Below, piece after piece: positions 61,313-64,000 of a stretch of DNA of 64,000 nucleotides (its first letter is position 1; the number at the start of each line of letters is the position of its first letter). Below the pieces are notes generated by a model. The model had not been told where the DNA came from and did not search any database. It was given only the letters and a program-made list of their open reading frames with translations. A program made the translations under genes and the position numbers. Source of the stretch: CAIWHR01 sp963830485 (lineage in GTDB: Bacteria > Pseudomonadota > Gammaproteobacteria > Burkholderiales > Casimicrobiaceae); assembly GCA_963830485.1 (NCBI GenBank), contig CAWHNE010000035.1:186001-250000 (forward strand). Direction: 5' to 3'.

Positions 61313-61401
61313 TTGCGTTTCCTCAATGGTTGGAATTTGCACGGACTTCAAAACGGCTCGCGAATCGCGCGATGGCGTCCCGAATCAAAAAAAGCCTTGG
61401 A

Positions 61402-61430
61402 ATTATAGGGACTTCACGCCGGAAGCGCAA
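61402..61430 (-). promoter_or_regulatory. strong sigma70-type promoter for the small secreted protein
   Basis: On the reverse strand TTGCGC (61430-61425) and a perfect TATAAT (61407-61402) are 17 bases apart. A T7 run follows the -10. The gene start is about 90 bases downstream at 61312. Confidence 0.65.
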
Positions 61431-61441
61431 CCCATAACGCC

Positions 61442-61705
61442 CTACTTCCCCGGGGTCGCCGAAGAGCTGGCCGCGGTCGTGGTCGGCTTCTTCTTCTTCT
61501 TGCTGGACTTGGTCTTTTTCGTGCCCGACGCCGGCTTGCCGGCGTCCGCCGCCTTCGTCGCTTCGGGTGCCTTCGCGGGCGCCGCTGCCGTCGCGGGAGC
61601 GGCGGCTGCCGGAGCGCCTGCCGGGGCTGCGGCCGGCGCGGTGGTCTGCGCGGAAGCCGACAGCGCGAAAGCGCTGGCGATCAGGGCGGTCAGGAGTCTG
61701 CTCAT
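61442..61705 (-). CDS. small secreted Ala/Lys-rich protein
   Basis: An 87-residue protein from the ATG at 61705. The signal peptide is MSRLLTALIASAFALSASAQ, close in pattern to that of the gene at 60905-61312. The mature chain is Ala/Pro-rich, then Lys-rich (GTKKTKSSKKKKKPTTTAAS). It has no recognised domain. The 209 bases upstream (61706-61914) include a patch at about 61815-61865 that is visibly AT-rich for this genome and probably holds its promoter. Such chains could bind polyanions or coat the envelope; that is speculation. Confidence 0.7.
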   Translation of the reverse strand: MSRLLTALIASAFALSASAQTTAPAAAPAGAPAAAAPATAAAPAKAPEATKAADAGKPASGTKKTKSSKKKKKPTTTAASSSATPGK

Positions 61706-61914
61706 CTTTCGGTCTTTCGTCGTTGAAGTGGGTTCGACACATTCCTGCGTGTCGTCGCCGTTAACGCACAACGGACGAAGGGGGTTGACAGTTTGTAACA
61801 GGTGTAGCCGCGCCTGTCGTGATAAGACTTTGTTCTGTAAAGTAATTTTGCTTTGTCGAACTCGAGACACGACCTCCCAGGCAAAGGAACAGGTGCCCGC
61901 GAAACCGGTCCGGG

Positions 61915-62607
61915 TTACGGCAGTCCGACGTCCCGTTGCAGCCATTCCCGGAGCACCGGCACGGTGATCGGGCGCCGCAGCGAGAGTGAATAGCGGTCGA
62001 GCGCGGCGAGCGCGCTGATCAGCGTCGGCATGTCGCGGCGGCCGTGCGCCAGCAGGTATCGGATCACGTCGTCCGGGATCGCGAACCCGCGCCGCTTCGC
62101 GTAGGCCGACAACGCGGCCGGTTTGTCGTCGTCGGAAAGTGGCACGAGCTCGTGCACGAGCCCCCAGCCCAGCCGGGTCCGGAGATCTTCGCGCAATGCG
62201 AGCGAGGCGAGCGGGGTGCGCGACGCGCCGACGAAATGGCCGCCTTCCGCCTGCAGCCGATTGAACAACGTGAACAGGCGGCCCTGTGCGTCAGCGCCCG
62301 CCGTGTCGATCGCGTCGACGGCGACGATCGCGCGTGCGCCGAGCGCGTCGACATCGGTCGCCGCAAGCGTGCCGGGGTCGGCGAAGTACGTCGCCGCGAG
62401 GCCGCGCGAAGCCGCGGCGGCTACGCACGCGCGCAGCAGATGCGTCTTTCCTGCGCCCGCCGCCCCCCACAGCAGGACGCCGGTCGTCGTCGCATCGCCA
62501 GCCGCGAAGCCGGCGAGCACGGCGAGCGCCTCGGCATTGCGCCCGGGAAGAAAGTTGGCGAACGACGGCGGCTCCGGCGGCGCGAGGTCGAAGACGAGCT
62601 GTTCCAT
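61915..62607 (-). CDS. hda: DnaA regulatory inactivator Hda
   Basis: A 230-residue AAA+ protein related to DnaA domain III, which promotes hydrolysis of DnaA-ATP after initiation. The N-terminus MEQLVFDLAPPEPPSFANFL includes the clamp-binding QL.F-type motif. Walker A is LWGAAGAGKTHLLRACVAAA, Walker B region AIVAVDAIDTAG, and the sensor region includes GRRDMPTLISALAALDRYSL. The start is the ATG at 62607. It is divergent from purM, the usual betaproteobacterial arrangement. Confidence 0.9.
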   Translation of the reverse strand: MEQLVFDLAPPEPPSFANFLPGRNAEALAVLAGFAAGDATTTGVLLWGAAGAGKTHLLRACVAAAASRGLAATYFADPGTLAATDVDALGARAIVAVDAIDTAGADAQGRLFTLFNRLQAEGGHFVGASRTPLASLALREDLRTRLGWGLVHELVPLSDDDKPAALSAYAKRRGFAIPDDVIRYLLAHGRRDMPTLISALAALDRYSLSLRRPITVPVLREWLQRDVGLP

Positions 62608-62806
62608 GGGATAGAGGGCGCGCGCGCTTTCGGACGCCCCGCCGGATCTGCCGTGGGACCCCGCGTCGGGGTTCGCGGCGATTCCGGTAGAATCGTTCAC
62701 GTCCCGCACTTTACCGCGGCGCTCCGCGGACGCTCAACCGGCGCCATCCGCGCCGCCCGCTTTCGAGAGCGCGGAACTGCCACCTCCCCGCACTCGCCTT
62801 CGGCTG

Positions 62807-63871
62807 ATGAGCTCCTCCGCTTCCGCCCCGACGCGCTCCCTGTCGTATCGCGAGGCCGGCGTCGACATCGACGCGGGCGACGCGCTGGTCGAGCGGATCA
62901 AGCCGTACGCGCGACGCACGCTGCGTCCCGAGGTGCTGGCGGGCATCGGCGGCTTCGGCGCGCTCGTGGCGCTGCCGCAGCGCTATCGCGAGCCGGTGCT
63001 CGTCGCGGGCACCGACGGCGTCGGCACGAAGCTCAAGCTCGCGTTCGCGCTCGCGCGGCACGACACGATCGGCATCGACCTGGTCGCGATGAGCGTGAAC
63101 GACATCCTCGTGCAGGGCGCCGAGCCGCTCTTCTTCCTCGACTACTACGTCTGCGAGCGCCTCGACGTCGCGGTCGCCGCCGACGTCGTGAAAGGGATCG
63201 CCACGGGCTGCGAGCAGGCCGGCTGCGCGCTGATCGGCGGCGAGACCGCCGAGCACCCGAACGCGTTTCCTCCCGGCGAGTACGATCTTGCGGGCTTCGC
63301 GGTCGGTGTCGTCGAGAAGGCCAACGCGATCGACGGCCGGCGGATCGCTGCCGGCGACGTGCTCCTCGGCCTCGCGTCGAGCGGGCCCCACTCGAACGGC
63401 TTCTCGCTCGTGCGAAGAATTCTCGAGATTGCAGGCGCGGACCTGCGCGCGCCCGTGCCCGGGCTGCCGCCCGACCGCACGCTCGGCGACGCGCTGCTCG
63501 AGCCGACGCGGATCTACGTGAAGCCCGTGCTTTCGCTCTTGCGCGAGCTCGACGTGAAGGGCATGGCGCACATCACGGGCGGCGGGCTCGTCGAGAACAC
63601 GCATCGAATGTTCCCCGATGGACTCGGCGCGCGGATCGACCGCGGCACCTGGACGCGTCCCCCGATCTTCGACTGGCTGCAGCGCGCGGGTAACGTGGCC
63701 GACGCCGAGATGCACCGCGTGTTCAACTGCGGCATCGGGATGATCCTCGTCGTCGCGTCCGGCGACGCGTCACGCGCCGAAGAGGCACTCGGCGCGGCCG
63801 GTGAAACCGTGTACCGGATCGGCGCCGTCGTGCCGCGCAAGGACGGGCTCCCGGCCACCGTCGTCGCTTGA
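62807..63871 (+). CDS. purM: phosphoribosylformylglycinamidine cyclo-ligase
   Basis: A 354-residue AIR synthetase, step five of purine synthesis. Conserved features: SYREAGVDIDAGDALVERIK, GTDGVGTKLKLAFALARHDT, DLVAMSVNDILVQGAEPLFF, GGETAEHPNAFPPGEYDLAG, and GLASSGPHSNGFSLVRRIL. Its length is normal for the family. It starts 199 bases from the divergent hda gene and is followed 11 bases later by purN, so the two are co-transcribed. Confidence 0.95.
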   Translation: MSSSASAPTRSLSYREAGVDIDAGDALVERIKPYARRTLRPEVLAGIGGFGALVALPQRYREPVLVAGTDGVGTKLKLAFALARHDTIGIDLVAMSVNDILVQGAEPLFFLDYYVCERLDVAVAADVVKGIATGCEQAGCALIGGETAEHPNAFPPGEYDLAGFAVGVVEKANAIDGRRIAAGDVLLGLASSGPHSNGFSLVRRILEIAGADLRAPVPGLPPDRTLGDALLEPTRIYVKPVLSLLRELDVKGMAHITGGGLVENTHRMFPDGLGARIDRGTWTRPPIFDWLQRAGNVADAEMHRVFNCGIGMILVVASGDASRAEEALGAAGETVYRIGAVVPRKDGLPATVVA

Positions 63872-63882
63872 ACGCCAGCGCG

Positions 63883-64000
63883 ATGGCGATTCCGCGCATC
63901 ACGGTCTTGATCTCGGGCCGCGGCTCGAACTTGGCCGCACTGATCGACGCGGAGCGGCACGGTGTCCTGGGTGGCTCTTTGTCCGCCGTCATCAGTAATC
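63883..64000 (+). CDS. purN: phosphoribosylglycinamide formyltransferase (partial)
   Basis: Only the first 39 codons are in the window. They read MAIPRITVLISGRGSNLAAL and continue into a Rossmann-type start with SAVISN. ISGRGSNL is the PurN phosphate-binding loop. It begins 11 bases after purM, in the standard purMN order. Confidence 0.88.
   Translation, partial: MAIPRITVLISGRGSNLAALIDAERHGVLGGSLSAVISN

Overview
The window is GC-rich bacterial chromosome with dense, short-spaced operons. Several housekeeping neighbourhoods point to a betaproteobacterium, probably Burkholderiales-like: uvrA divergent from an MFS gene followed by ssb; hda divergent from purM-purN; dcd-apbC next to a divergent metG and near an Orn/Lys/Arg decarboxylase; and a Bug-type solute-binding protein. 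The assignment rests on gene order and protein character only.

Region 1 (about 1-15.9 kb) is a C2-sulfonate (taurine/sulfoacetaldehyde) dissimilation island. Reverse strand: xsc (sulfoacetaldehyde acetyltransferase), a Bug-family binding protein, and the start of a SauS-like acylating dehydrogenase cut by the window edge. Forward strand: a TRAP transporter (dctPQM/tauKLM type), a DUF599 membrane protein, tpa (taurine:pyruvate aminotransferase), tauABC, pta and a SulP permease; ald (alanine dehydrogenase) is on the reverse strand inside the block. Taurine imported by TRAP or ABC would be transaminated to sulfoacetaldehyde plus alanine. Ald regenerates pyruvate and releases ammonium, Xsc makes acetyl phosphate and sulfite, Pta makes acetyl-CoA, and SulP may move the oxyanion. 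No TauR-type regulator, sulfite dehydrogenase or TauD is present.

Region 2 (16-26.8 kb) holds a PLP decarboxylase, a DUF2182/DUF1326 pair, an MFS transporter, a frameshifted glycosyltransferase-like membrane protein, dcd, apbC and metG.

Region 3 (26.9-34.1 kb) is a six-gene hyfBCEFGI-like membrane complex. The catalytic subunit lacks the Ni-Fe cysteines while the small subunit keeps its [4Fe-4S] ligands, so it is probably not a hydrogenase.

Region 4 (34.2-45.5 kb) is a phosphorelay operon. It encodes a kinase of about 3294 residues with TPR-like repeats, 13 GAF domains, a histidine kinase core and two receivers; then an HPt protein; then a receiver-nucleotidyl cyclase. The three genes overlap.

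Region 5 (45.5-51.2 kb) is a block of four exported proteins (porin-like, HAD hydrolase, OB-fold, sulfatase) bracketed by two paralogous GNAT genes.

Region 6 (51.2-64 kb) is mostly housekeeping: uvrA, MFS, ssb, a K+ channel-like protein, a frameshifted PAS-cyclase, a frameshifted mnmA, a Nudix hydrolase, two small secreted Ala/Lys-rich proteins, hda, purM and the start of purN.

Three genes (glycosyltransferase-like, PAS-cyclase, mnmA) each appear broken by one extra base. Because mnmA is a core tRNA-modification gene, assembly indels are at least as likely as true pseudogenes. I saw no tRNA, rRNA, CRISPR, IS element or prophage.
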